NCBI RefSeq assembly: GCF_005925345.1
Contig: NZ_SSHJ01000020.1
Span: forward strand, 1-64,000
Origin: Pedobacter ureilyticus
GTDB lineage: Bacteria > Bacteroidota > Bacteroidia > Sphingobacteriales > Sphingobacteriaceae
Length of the DNA stretch: 64,000 bases
Reading direction: 5' to 3'
Shown: positions 45,166 through 53,748 of the stretch, in pieces
Position numbering within the stretch: the first letter of the stretch is position 1
Layout: each line of letters opens with the position of its first letter
Notes under the pieces: generated by a model
The model's database searches: none
What the model saw: only the letters and a program-made list of their open reading frames with translations
Told to the model about the DNA's origin: nothing
Program-made: the position numbers and the translations under genes

Positions 45166-46344
45166 ATGAAAGAAGTAGTTATCGTATCAGCGGTTAGAAC
45201 GCCAATTGGCAGTTTTGGCGGCTCACTATCAGGATTTACCGCCACTCAACTGGGAGGCTTTGCCATTAAAGGCGCTATCGAAAAAGCAGGCATAAAGCCT
45301 ACCCAAGTGCAAGAAGTGTACATGGGCAATGTACTATCGGCCAATTTAGGGCAAGCACCTGCCACCCAAGCGGCCAAATTTGCGGGCTTGCCAGATTTAC
45401 CCACCACTACCATCAATAAAGTATGTGCCTCGGGCACTAAGGCCATTATGTTGGCGGCGCAAAGTATTGCTTTGGGAGAAAACGATGTAGTTGTAGCTGG
45501 CGGAATGGAAAGCATGAGCAATGTGCCTTATTACTTAGATAAAGCTAGAAATGGTTACCGCTTAGGCCACGGTCAAATTACTGATGGACTGGTAAAAGAT
45601 GGCCTGTGGGATGTATATAACGATTACCACATGGGATCGGCCGCCGAACTTTGCGCTGCTACTTGCAACATCAGCCGTGAAGATCAGGATAACTTCGCCA
45701 TTGAATCTTATAAACGAGCACAAAATGCACAAACCAATGGCAAGTTTAAAGAGGAAATTGTGGCCATCGAAATTAAGGATAGAAAAGGTGGAATTACTTT
45801 ATTTACCGAAGATGAGGAACCAGCCGCCGTTAAATTTGACAAAATACCAGGATTAAAGCCTGTGTTTAAAAAAGACGGAACAGTTACCGCGGCTAATGCC
45901 TCTACTTTGAACGATGGCGCAGCCGCCCTAGTTTTAATGAGTGCAGATAAAGCAAAAGAATTAGGTTTAGCACCACTTGCTAAAATTTTGGCCTATGCAG
46001 ATGCTCAACAAGCACCCGAATGGTTTACTACGGCTCCTGCTAAAGCTATACCTTTGGCCTTACAAAGAGCCAATATTACCAAAGAACAAGTAGATTATTT
46101 TGAAATAAACGAAGCTTTTTCTGTAGTATCTTTGGCTAACAACCAAGAATTAGGCTTAAATGCCGATAAAGTGAATGTAAATGGTGGCGCTGTTGCCATA
46201 GGACACCCACTTGGCGCTTCTGGAGCCAGAATTGTAGTTACGCTTTTATCGGTACTACAACAAAATAAAGGTAAAATTGGTGTAGCCGGAATTTGTAATG
46301 GTGGTGGCGGTGCTAGCGCAATAGTTGTACAAAATCTTCGTTAA
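45166..46344 (+). CDS. Acetyl-CoA acetyltransferase (thiolase)
   Basis: 392 residues, biosynthetic/degradative thiolase II size. Nucleophile C87 in [19 protein letters not shown] (His-Asn-Glu region), [11 protein letters not shown] (His) and the second cysteine in CNGGGGASA. It converts two acetyl-CoA to acetoacetyl-CoA or the reverse. Neighbours do not decide direction. Cytosolic. Confidence 0.93.
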   Translation: MKEVVIVSAVRTPIGSFGGSLSGFTATQLGGFAIKGAIEKAGIKPTQVQEVYMGNVLSANLGQAPATQAAKFAGLPDLPTTTINKVCASGTKAIMLAAQSIALGENDVVVAGGMESMSNVPYYLDKARNGYRLGHGQITDGLVKDGLWDVYNDYHMGSAAELCAATCNISREDQDNFAIESYKRAQNAQTNGKFKEEIVAIEIKDRKGGITLFTEDEEPAAVKFDKIPGLKPVFKKDGTVTAANASTLNDGAAALVLMSADKAKELGLAPLAKILAYADAQQAPEWFTTAPAKAIPLALQRANITKEQVDYFEINEAFSVVSLANNQELGLNADKVNVNGGAVAIGHPLGASGARIVVTLLSVLQQNKGKIGVAGICNGGGGASAIVVQNLR

Positions 46345-46353
46345 AAAACTTAA

Positions 46354-47286
46354 ATGCGGAAGGATTTTTTCAAAGTACTTTTTATAATCTCATTATCATG
46401 GATGATGTTTGGGCAATCAAAAGCCCAAGCATTGCTGAGCGATGCAAATCTATCTCAACTTCGTGTCGCTGAAGATAGCTTGTCGGCATATAGCGACTCT
46501 ACAGTTGCCGTGAAAGACGATGTAGAACGCATTGCTTATAACACAATGTTTGTTAAAAAGCTAATCAGCGCTCTTAAAACGCCACATTCTTTTCATTTTA
46601 ATTTCGATTCACTAGCCAATAACGTTACTTTTCTAAAATCTCCTAACCAAGCTTTTAGGATTGTCACGTGGTCGCTTCCCTTTGCCGATGGCAGCTATAA
46701 GTTTTACGGAACCATTCAGCTGGCTACCAAAGATGGCTCACTAAAGTTAATTCCGCTTAATGATGACACCAAAAACATTACCGACGACAATGCTATTACC
46801 AGCCAAAAGAACTGGTTTGGCGCTCGTTATTATGAAATCATTCCTGTGACTTATCCGGGTAAAAACCCTTATTACGTTTTGTTAGGCTGGAAAGGCAACA
46901 ACAACAAGACCACAAAAAAAGTAATCGAGGTGTTGTCGTTCGATAAGGATCAAGCCATTTTTGGCAAGAGCGTCTTTGAGATCAAAAAGAAAGCCAATAA
47001 TAGAAATAGAATGGTTTTCGAATACAATAAAAGGAACAGCATGACACTCACTTTCGACAAACAGGTAAACATGATTGTTTTTGATCATTTAGCCCCTTAC
47101 GAGAGCAATATGGAGGATAACCGAGAGTATTATGTTTCTGATTCGAGCTTTGATGGCTATTCGATTAGCTATCCAAGATTGTATTTTAAAGAAAACGTGG
47201 AATTGAGAAATGACGCTTCTAGTTTAGACGAATTGTATAGTACGCCACGTAAGGCTACCACCCTGCTTCAAAAAGGCAAACATTAA
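46354..47286 (+). CDS. Secreted hypothetical protein
   Basis: Signal peptide (MRKDFFKVLFIISLSWMMFGQSKAQ), then about 285 residues rich in beta strands: FRIVTWSLPFADGSYKFYGTIQL, GARYYEIIPVTYPGKNPYYVLLGWKG, NRMVFEYNKRNSMTLTFDKQVNMIVFDHLAPYE. I have seen this type as a conserved Bacteroidota periplasmic protein; no function is known. It starts 9 bp after the thiolase stop, so the two are probably co-transcribed. Confidence 0.75.
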   Translation: MRKDFFKVLFIISLSWMMFGQSKAQALLSDANLSQLRVAEDSLSAYSDSTVAVKDDVERIAYNTMFVKKLISALKTPHSFHFNFDSLANNVTFLKSPNQAFRIVTWSLPFADGSYKFYGTIQLATKDGSLKLIPLNDDTKNITDDNAITSQKNWFGARYYEIIPVTYPGKNPYYVLLGWKGNNNKTTKKVIEVLSFDKDQAIFGKSVFEIKKKANNRNRMVFEYNKRNSMTLTFDKQVNMIVFDHLAPYESNMEDNREYYVSDSSFDGYSISYPRLYFKENVELRNDASSLDELYSTPRKATTLLQKGKH

Positions 47287-47368
47287 TTTGTTAATTGAAA
47301 TATAAATGTATTAGCCTATATTGCAAGCAATTTTTTATAAAAACTAAGACTAACTTATTTAATAATTT

Positions 47369-49588
47369 ATGCAAACAACTACTGCAGAAAATCAACATGA
47401 TTTTTTCAAGAGTAAAGTATTAGGTCATCCTTCGGGCTTATTTGTGCTTTTCTTTACAGAAATGTGGGAGCGTTTTTCATACTACGGTATGAGAGCTTTA
47501 TTAGTATTATTTTTCACTGCGTCGGTATTAGATAGTGGATGGGGCTGGCCAAAAGAACATGCCCTTGCCATCTTTGGCACTTATACCGCATTGGTATATT
47601 TATCAACTATGTTGGGCGGCTACTTTGCCGATAAAGTAATTGGTATACGATGGGCTGTTGTGGTTGGCGCACTGCTAATGACCTTAGGCCATGCTTTTAT
47701 GGCTCTTGAAACCTCGTTTTTCATTTATGCTGGCTTACTGTTCTTGGTATTTGGTAGCGGCTTCTTTAAACCAAACATGACTTCCATTGTATCAGAAATG
47801 TACAAAGATTTCCCAGAAAAGAAAGACGGAGCTTACACCATTTTCTATATGGGCGTAAACGCTGGAGCATTTTTTGGCATTATGCTTTGTGGCTATTTAG
47901 GTGAAAAAATTGGATGGAGCTGGGGATTTGGTGTAGCAGGTATTTTTATGCTATTTGGCTTATTGCAGTTTTGGTTTGCCCAAGAAATTTTTGGGAACAT
48001 TGGTCTTAAACCAACCAAAGCCACTGCTGAAGAAAAAGCCGCAGCCGCAGCCGCCCCTACACAAGAAGGAGGAAAACTAAATCCATTTACAAGTTTTCAC
48101 ATGGTTTTAATTGTAGCTTGTATTACCTTGGGCTTGGCTTGGATTTTAAACGATCCGGTAAATAAAATCTCAGAAGGAACCACTAACCTATTTGACTTTA
48201 GCTTGTTTGGTATCGAAGGCAGTAACTTTGTTATTTTAACGGCCTTAGTGCTCTTTTTAATCTTACTGGTATCGCGTATAGCGAGGTACGACAAGATTTT
48301 AAAAGATCGGATGATTGCCATCGTGTTTTTCGCCATCATTACCATGATTTTTTGGTCTATTTTTGAGCAAGCACCAGGTTCATTAACTTTGTTTGCCAAA
48401 GATTATACTCAAAGAATTTTAGAGGGAACTGCAGGTACCGTATTTAAGTTTGTGAACTCTTTAATTACACTAGGGCCTTTAGCCATTATTACTTGGGTGC
48501 TATTTAAACTTTTTGGACAAACATTTAAGAAATATAAGCTATCAAACCTCATTTTAGGCTTCAGTTTCTTAATTATCTGGGGTATTGCCATTTGGATGGT
48601 GGTAAACGAATACAAATCTACATCATATAATGTGGCGTATAAAAATGCCAACGGTATTGTTAACACCGGCAAAGTGGTATCTTCAGAAGCTTATAACAAT
48701 AACGATCAAGTAGCCATTATCGATGTAGAGAGCACTTCTTTTTTCACAGGCAATAAAGATGCAACCATTCAAAACAATGCATTAATCGACCAAAACAAAA
48801 ACTACATCGGCGATGTGTTTAGCGGCAAAATTACGCAGCTAACCGATAGAGAAAAACCTGGTGCATTTGGCACCTTGGTTAGCTATGCAGAGGTAACATT
48901 TACCACTACCGCTGGAGCAACCATCAAAAGAGAAATTAGATTGGCTAAAGGCGAAAAAGAAAAGCTAAAGGTTGGTGAAGCAAAGGATATTTTGGTTACC
49001 CACAACATAAGGTATGACAATAACCAAATTTCGGCTACTAAAGCAACCATACTATCTAAAGAGTCTGCAACAGAAATTAACGCTAGTTGGTTTAACATAC
49101 TTAATTCTTTATTTATCATTACGTTAGCCCCTTTATTTTCTAAATGGTGGAGCAGCAGATACAATCCTTCGGCCAACAACAAATACGCTATAGGAATGTT
49201 GTTTTTAGCCATTGGGATGGCCTTTGTTGCGGTAGGCGCAGCTTCGATCCCGGCAGGTGCAAAATCTGCCTCGGTAAGCATGATGTGGCTGGTGTTTGTC
49301 TACCTTTTCCACACCATGGGCGAGCTCTGCGTTTCTCCTGTGGCACTATCTTACGTAAGTAAATTGGTGCCTGGAAGAATGATTGCGGTAATGTTTGGGG
49401 TGTGGTATCTGGCCGTTGCTATTGGCAATAAGTTGGCAGGTATATTTGGAGAAGTATCAGAAAGTGTGGCCGATGAAAAAGGCTATAGCTATTTCTTCTG
49501 GATGCTAACGGCAGTATCGCTGGGTGCCGCCTTATTTGCCTTCGTTTTAGGGCCAATTGTGAAAAAGCTAATGCATGGAGTAAGGTAA
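47369..49588 (+). CDS. POT/PTR2-family peptide transporter with a large insert
   Basis: 739 residues, proton-coupled peptide importer in the inner membrane. The POT motif ExxERFxYYG appears as EMWERFSYYGM (about 30-40), then GYFADKVIGIRW, FYMGVNAGAFFG and GELCVSPVALSYVSKL. About 140 residues (roughly 410-550, from NEYKSTSYNVAY to SKESATEI) form a soluble, beta-rich insert between helices, probably on the periplasmic side. Bacterial POT proteins are usually about 500 residues; this insert accounts for most of the extra length. Confidence 0.9.
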   Translation: MQTTTAENQHDFFKSKVLGHPSGLFVLFFTEMWERFSYYGMRALLVLFFTASVLDSGWGWPKEHALAIFGTYTALVYLSTMLGGYFADKVIGIRWAVVVGALLMTLGHAFMALETSFFIYAGLLFLVFGSGFFKPNMTSIVSEMYKDFPEKKDGAYTIFYMGVNAGAFFGIMLCGYLGEKIGWSWGFGVAGIFMLFGLLQFWFAQEIFGNIGLKPTKATAEEKAAAAAAPTQEGGKLNPFTSFHMVLIVACITLGLAWILNDPVNKISEGTTNLFDFSLFGIEGSNFVILTALVLFLILLVSRIARYDKILKDRMIAIVFFAIITMIFWSIFEQAPGSLTLFAKDYTQRILEGTAGTVFKFVNSLITLGPLAIITWVLFKLFGQTFKKYKLSNLILGFSFLIIWGIAIWMVVNEYKSTSYNVAYKNANGIVNTGKVVSSEAYNNNDQVAIIDVESTSFFTGNKDATIQNNALIDQNKNYIGDVFSGKITQLTDREKPGAFGTLVSYAEVTFTTTAGATIKREIRLAKGEKEKLKVGEAKDILVTHNIRYDNNQISATKATILSKESATEINASWFNILNSLFIITLAPLFSKWWSSRYNPSANNKYAIGMLFLAIGMAFVAVGAASIPAGAKSASVSMMWLVFVYLFHTMGELCVSPVALSYVSKLVPGRMIAVMFGVWYLAVAIGNKLAGIFGEVSESVADEKGYSYFFWMLTAVSLGAALFAFVLGPIVKKLMHGVR

Positions 49589-49611
49589 ATTCATTACCCA
49601 GCATAACATAT

Positions 49612-49649
49612 AAAAGCCTCGAAGTTACAATTTAAACTTCGAGGCTTTT
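49612..49649 (+). terminator. Terminator after the peptide transporter gene
   Basis: Perfect arms AAAAGCCTCGAAGTT and AACTTCGAGGCTTTT. Confidence 0.85.
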
Positions 49650-49801
49650 GTTTTTGTTGAAGTTGGTTGACGATGCACCAAGCGGCGGGCAAACTCAAGC
49701 TAAAAGACTTTAATGTTTATCTATTGCGTTAATCCAACAAAAAACAAGCTACTGCCAAAATAACGCCTACAATAGTTAAAAGCTTGGTAAAACTAAACGG
49801 T

Positions 49802-51043
49802 TTACAGCAATTCTTTAAAAACCACCGTACTGTTATGGCCACCAAAACCAAAGGCATTGCTCATAGCTGTTTTCACTTCTTTACGCACAGCATTGTTAAA
49901 TACCAATTGCATTCCAGCTGGGATTTCCGGATCTGGTTCAGCTACGTTAATGGTTGGCGGAACAATATTATCGTTGATACTTTTGATGGCAATAATTGCT
50001 TCAATAGCGGCCGCAGCACCTAACAAATGGCCCGTCATAGATTTGGTAGAACTGATATGCAAATTCTTAGAAGCACCAAAAACCAAGTGCGCCGCATTAA
50101 GTTCTGCTAAATCGCCCACCGGTGTAGATGTAGCATGAAGGTTCAAATAATCTAGCTCTTCAGGTTTTACACCAGCTTCCTCTAAGGCCAAATTCATTGC
50201 CTTGGCTGCGCCAATCCCTTCAGGGTGAGGCGAAGTAATATGGTAAGCATCGGCAGTCATCGCTGCTCCAACTACTTCAGCATAGATTTTGGCACCCCTA
50301 GCTTTGGCGTGTTCGTACTCTTCTAAAATTAAGGCTCCAGCCCCCTCGCCCATTACAAATCCATCTCTATCTTTATCAAAAGGTCTGCTTGCTGTTTGAG
50401 GATCATCGTTTCTGCCCGACATCGCTTTTAGCGCCGCAAAGCCACCAAAAGATGCCGGTGTAATACCCGCCTCAGAACCACCGGTAACAAACATTTTAGC
50501 TTTGCCCATTCTGATATAGTTAAAAGCATCCATAATTGCATTGTTACCTGTAGCACAAGCCGAAACTGGTGTGTAGTTAATTCCCTGCAGGCCAAACTTC
50601 ATCGAAATCAATCCAGAAGCCATGTTAACCAACAACTTAGGTATAAAAAACGGATTGAAACGTGGATTATAATCACCCTTTACATAATTCTCTACTTCCG
50701 TTTCGAAGGTTTGCATACCGCCTTGTCCGCTACCCCAAATTACGCCAAAATCAAACGGATCAATGCTAGTTAAATCAATACCACAATCTTCCATTGCCTG
50801 TGCAGCAGCGTATAATGCATATTGCGTAAATAAATCTGTACGTTTAATTTCGTTTCTGTCCAGGTGTTCGGCAGGGTTAAAACCTTTTACCTCACAAGCC
50901 ATTTGCGAACGAAATCGCGAAGCATCAAATCTCGTCACCGTTTCGCAGGCACTTTTGCCATCCACAATGTTCGTCCAAAAATCGGCAATGTTATGGCCTA
51001 GGGGATTAATAGTTCCTAAACCCGTAACGACAACTCTTTTCAT
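49802..51043 (-). CDS. fabF: 3-oxoacyl-ACP synthase II (KAS II)
   Basis: Elongates acyl-ACP with malonyl-ACP in fatty acid synthesis. Cys163 in PVSACATGNN, His in LHATSTPVGD, His in TGHLLGAAAAIEA, and NAFGFGGHNST at the end. 413 residues from the ATG at 51043 (MKRVVVTGLG); an ATG 6 bp upstream is also possible. No acpP gene is next to it, so it may be an extra copy or a split cluster. An 11-bp inverted repeat lies upstream (51076-51114). Confidence 0.93.
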   Translation of the reverse strand: MKRVVVTGLGTINPLGHNIADFWTNIVDGKSACETVTRFDASRFRSQMACEVKGFNPAEHLDRNEIKRTDLFTQYALYAAAQAMEDCGIDLTSIDPFDFGVIWGSGQGGMQTFETEVENYVKGDYNPRFNPFFIPKLLVNMASGLISMKFGLQGINYTPVSACATGNNAIMDAFNYIRMGKAKMFVTGGSEAGITPASFGGFAALKAMSGRNDDPQTASRPFDKDRDGFVMGEGAGALILEEYEHAKARGAKIYAEVVGAAMTADAYHITSPHPEGIGAAKAMNLALEEAGVKPEELDYLNLHATSTPVGDLAELNAAHLVFGASKNLHISSTKSMTGHLLGAAAAIEAIIAIKSINDNIVPPTINVAEPDPEIPAGMQLVFNNAVRKEVKTAMSNAFGFGGHNSTVVFKELL

Positions 51044-51075
51044 GTGCATATAATCTTGTTTTTAAAGCTCACAGG

Positions 51076-51114
51076 AATACTCATGTGTGTTTGTATTTTG
51101 GATACATGAGTATT
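51076..51114 (-). promoter_or_regulatory. Inverted repeat upstream of fabF
   Basis: AATACTCATGT (51076-51086) and ACATGAGTATT (51104-51114), 11-bp perfect arms spaced 17 bp, starting 27 bp from the longer fabF start. It could be an operator or a leader hairpin. Confidence 0.5.
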
Positions 51115-51249
51115 TCATATCCTTAATAATTGTTTAAGGCCGCAAAGTTCGCATTTGGCGGGGAATTAAATGTCTTAATTTTCTAATTATTTCCCCATAC
51201 TATTTTGAAACGGTGGCGCGTTGTGAAAGGCAATAAGATTGCTTAGGTT

Positions 51250-51412
51250 TTTTGAAAAGCAATCCCAATACTCATAGGTTACTCCAGCCCTGCTTTTCGT
51301 TGCAACATCCCGATAAAACCCGTGCAACAAGCAAGCATACCGCAAAACAATAAAAACAGATGCGTCAAAATCGGGATTTGTTTCCACTTCAATCAGGTTT
51401 ATTTAACTTAGA
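51250..51412. repeat. Dispersed element with TTTTTTGAAAAGCAA / CAGGTTTATTTAAC ends, copy A
   Basis: Left end TTTTTTGAAAAGCAAtCCC, then CTGCTTTTCG, CCCGAT, and right end TCAGGTTTATTTAAC. A shorter copy lies at 63211-63320 with the same ends and a different middle. Parts also resemble 15276-15435 (CCCTGCTTTTC..., CAATCAGGTTTA). No reading frame is credible. Confidence 0.65.
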
Positions 51413-51442
51413 ACAATGCTATTTTGAATCTTTAAAAATGCT

Positions 51443-51475
51443 AAACCTCGTAGGTTTTTGAAACCTACGAGGTTT
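51443..51475. repeat. Palindrome AAACCTCGTAGGTTT family
   Basis: 15-bp perfect arms (51443-51457 and 51461-51475) around TTG. Related to 15355-15387 and 52091-52122. Confidence 0.8.
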
Positions 51476-51502
51476 GTTCGCCTTAACTTCGGGCTTCAGC
51501 TA

Positions 51503-51580
51503 GTCGGGATTTACAATCCCGATTTAACTATCTATGGATTTAAAATCCATATTCTATGATGTGGGATTACAAATCCCGAC
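51503..51580. repeat. Nested palindromic element GTCGGGATTT
   Basis: GTCGGGATTT (51503-51512) pairs with AAATCCCGAC (51571-51580). Inside, ATGGATTTaAAATCCAT (51534-51550) is another palindrome. It could fold as a branched hairpin. It ends just before the stop of the next minus-strand gene. Confidence 0.7.
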
Positions 51581-51590
51581 CAGCATGAGA

Positions 51591-52049
51591 TTATTGATCC
51601 TCAATTCTATTGTCATTTCCAAAAAGTATTGCAATTCCGTCTTCATTCTTTGCCAAATTAAAGAGTGCCTTTCGAAAGTTGTCAATGGCACTTAGTTCAA
51701 CAGTTATTTCTAGTTTTAGCTTGTCTTTTTCTTCTAGTCTATAAACAGTTGATACATTACTTTCAATATATATTTCTACCCCAATGTGCCCAAGATTATC
51801 AATTGGATAACATTTCATGGAGAAATAAGAGTAGCTATCTCTTTCTCCAGCTTCATAAAAGAGAATTTTGTTGTCTTTAGGATAGTCTACTAATTCCTTC
51901 GCAAAGTCAGATATATGCTCGTATTGGTCGTAAACTTCCGTCTTGCCTGAAAATATATTGTTTGAGACTGTAACTTGCAATTCAAACATGTGTTCGTCCT
52001 TCCAAATTGATTTTAGTTCAAGAAACGATTTTCGATTATTTGAAGTCAT
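51591..52049 (-). CDS. Hypothetical protein, possible immunity-type fold
   Basis: 152 residues, no signal or membrane helix, acidic. Regular strand pattern (MFELQVTVSNNIFSGKTEVYD, YSYFSMKCYPIDNLGHIGVEIYIES) ending with a helix (SAIDNFRKALFNLAKNEDGI). The pattern, with a GHxGVxI strand and final IDxFRxxL helix, reminds me of small WapI/DUF6228-type proteins, some of them immunity proteins for contact toxins. That is weak. Flanked on both sides by palindromic repeats. No toxin is next to it. Confidence 0.5.
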   Translation of the reverse strand: MTSNNRKSFLELKSIWKDEHMFELQVTVSNNIFSGKTEVYDQYEHISDFAKELVDYPKDNKILFYEAGERDSYSYFSMKCYPIDNLGHIGVEIYIESNVSTVYRLEEKDKLKLEITVELSAIDNFRKALFNLAKNEDGIAILFGNDNRIEDQ

Positions 52050-52090
52050 ATTCTTTGCCTTTTATTTATAGTCTAACTATATATTTGCTA

Positions 52091-52122
52091 TTAATCTCGT
52101 AAGCTTTAGAAACCTACGAGAT
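52091..52122. repeat. Imperfect palindrome, CTCGTAGGTT family
   Basis: AATCTCGTAAGCTTT... pairs imperfectly with AAACCTACGAGATTT. Third member of the family at 15355 and 51443, here with two mismatches that suggest decay. Confidence 0.6.
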
Positions 52123-52152
52123 TTGTGCTCACTATTACATTTACGAATGGAA

Positions 52153-53577
52153 TTAATCCTCTCTACTTCCATCGTCTGCCATTCTTACCATTTTAGGTTC
52201 AAACTTCGCAATCACATCAACCAATTCGGTTTGTGCAGCCATTACTTGGTGGATATCTTTATAAGCCATTGGCGCTTCATCTAATCCCGCACCAATTAAA
52301 GTTACACCGTGGTCTTTCAAAATCGTTTTCATATCCGATTTTGTGATAGATTGAATGGCTTTGGAACGGCTCATTAATCGCCCTGCACCATGAGATGCAG
52401 AGTTGATGGAATCAGTTTCTCCTTTTCCTCTGACCAAAAAACCTGGCGCTGTCATACTTCCTGGAATAATTCCCATCACACCTTTGCCGGCTGGCGTTGC
52501 CCCTTTTCGGTGAACAATCACTTCTTCGCCATTTAAGGTTTCTTTCCAAGCAAAGTTGTGGTGATTTTCTACTTTGGCTAATACTTTTGCACCGATCGCT
52601 TTGGTCAATCTTTTATGAATTACTTCGTGACAAGCAGAAGCGTAATCGCCAGCTAAATTCATGGCAATCCAATATTCTTGACCTTCGGGTGTGTTTAAAT
52701 CTAAGTAAGCCAAGTTGGCAGCTTCTTTTGGCAACTTACAAATCTCTTTCGCTAGTTTGGTATAATGCCCGGCAATGGTTGCACCCAAACCACGAGAACC
52801 CGAATGCGTTAATAAAGCCACATAACGCCCTTTATTAATATTCAATACCTCATCTCGTTCGGCGAAATCTATAATTCCCCACTCCACAAAGTGATTTCCA
52901 CCACCAGAGGTACCCAATTGCGCCCAAGCTTTGCCATGTAAATGTTTTAAGAAAGGCGTAGCATTAAAATCTTCGTTTTCTAAAACCTCATGATCTGCTC
53001 TTTCATCTCCTTTATAATTTTGCCCTGCGCCAAATTTAGTATGAGCGATTAATTCGCGTTTATACATGGCATCCTTACCAAAATAATATTTCTCCGGGAT
53101 ATCGAAAATACTTAACGCCATTCGGCAACCGATATCGACACCAACACCGTAAGGAATAATGGCGTTACGGGTAGCCAAAACACCGCCAATCGGTAAGCCA
53201 TAACCTTGGTGGGCGTCTGGCATTAAAGCACCAGCTGCTGTAACTGGCAACTTCATGGCAATGTTCATTTGGTCTTTCGCACCATCTTCAATATAGTTCT
53301 CGCCAAATATTGTGTACGTCTTTCTATCATCTAGCAATGCAATCGTATCATCTGGTTTTATTGTTGCTTCTTCAATAATCGCTGTTGCTAAAGCACCTAA
53401 AGCCTCATCATCCAAAAAGCTTTCCGGATAATTTTTTACTTTCTTTAATAAAGCCAAAAGCTCAGCTTCATTTGTTTCGATAAAATGCTCAGCAATGATA
53501 TTTAAAGCCAAGCCTACTATTTTCCCCTCAGAGTAACCAATTGTTAAAAGGTTAGCTCCTGTTATGTTTGTATTCAT
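52153..53577 (-). CDS. rtcB: RNA ligase RtcB
   Basis: GTP- and Mn-dependent ligase that joins RNA ends with 2',3'-cyclic phosphate or 3'-phosphate to 5'-OH ends, as left by anticodon nucleases; cytosolic. Metal and active-site motifs are all present: MPDAHQGYGLPIG, GVDIGCRM (metal-binding Cys), LGTSGGGNHFVE, LTHSGSRGLG, ENHHNFAW, and SASHGAGRLMSRS with the guanylylated His. 474 residues. The first 75 or so (NLLTIGYSEGKIVGLALN...) are an extension not found in E. coli RtcB. It lies 171 bp after a slipin gene and is probably the last gene of the RNA-repair operon. Confidence 0.95.
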   Translation of the reverse strand: MNTNITGANLLTIGYSEGKIVGLALNIIAEHFIETNEAELLALLKKVKNYPESFLDDEALGALATAIIEEATIKPDDTIALLDDRKTYTIFGENYIEDGAKDQMNIAMKLPVTAAGALMPDAHQGYGLPIGGVLATRNAIIPYGVGVDIGCRMALSIFDIPEKYYFGKDAMYKRELIAHTKFGAGQNYKGDERADHEVLENEDFNATPFLKHLHGKAWAQLGTSGGGNHFVEWGIIDFAERDEVLNINKGRYVALLTHSGSRGLGATIAGHYTKLAKEICKLPKEAANLAYLDLNTPEGQEYWIAMNLAGDYASACHEVIHKRLTKAIGAKVLAKVENHHNFAWKETLNGEEVIVHRKGATPAGKGVMGIIPGSMTAPGFLVRGKGETDSINSASHGAGRLMSRSKAIQSITKSDMKTILKDHGVTLIGAGLDEAPMAYKDIHQVMAAQTELVDVIAKFEPKMVRMADDGSRED

Positions 53578-53654
53578 TGTTTCTTAATCTAACCTCAGCA
53601 AGCATCGTTCACTTGCCGAGAGGTTTCTAAATTTAGTTTATTTTACGCTAATTT

Positions 53655-53744
53655 TCCTCCCCCTGCCCCCTCAAAGAGGGGGACATACATTATGCATAGG
53701 CATTTCGTGTCTCCCTCTGGAGAGAGAATTAAAGAGGGAGAATG
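53655..53744. repeat. CTCCCC...CATAGGCAT...GGGAG element, copy 2
   Basis: Shares ends, length and the CATAGGCAT core with 17829-17922. It lies between the slipin and rtcB genes and may form a stem in their mRNA. Confidence 0.75.
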
Positions 53745-53748
53745 ACAG

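Noticed and set aside
51187..51387. 66-codon minus-strand frame upstream of fabF
   Set aside because: It lies mostly in the dispersed element 51250-51412 and has no recognisable features.
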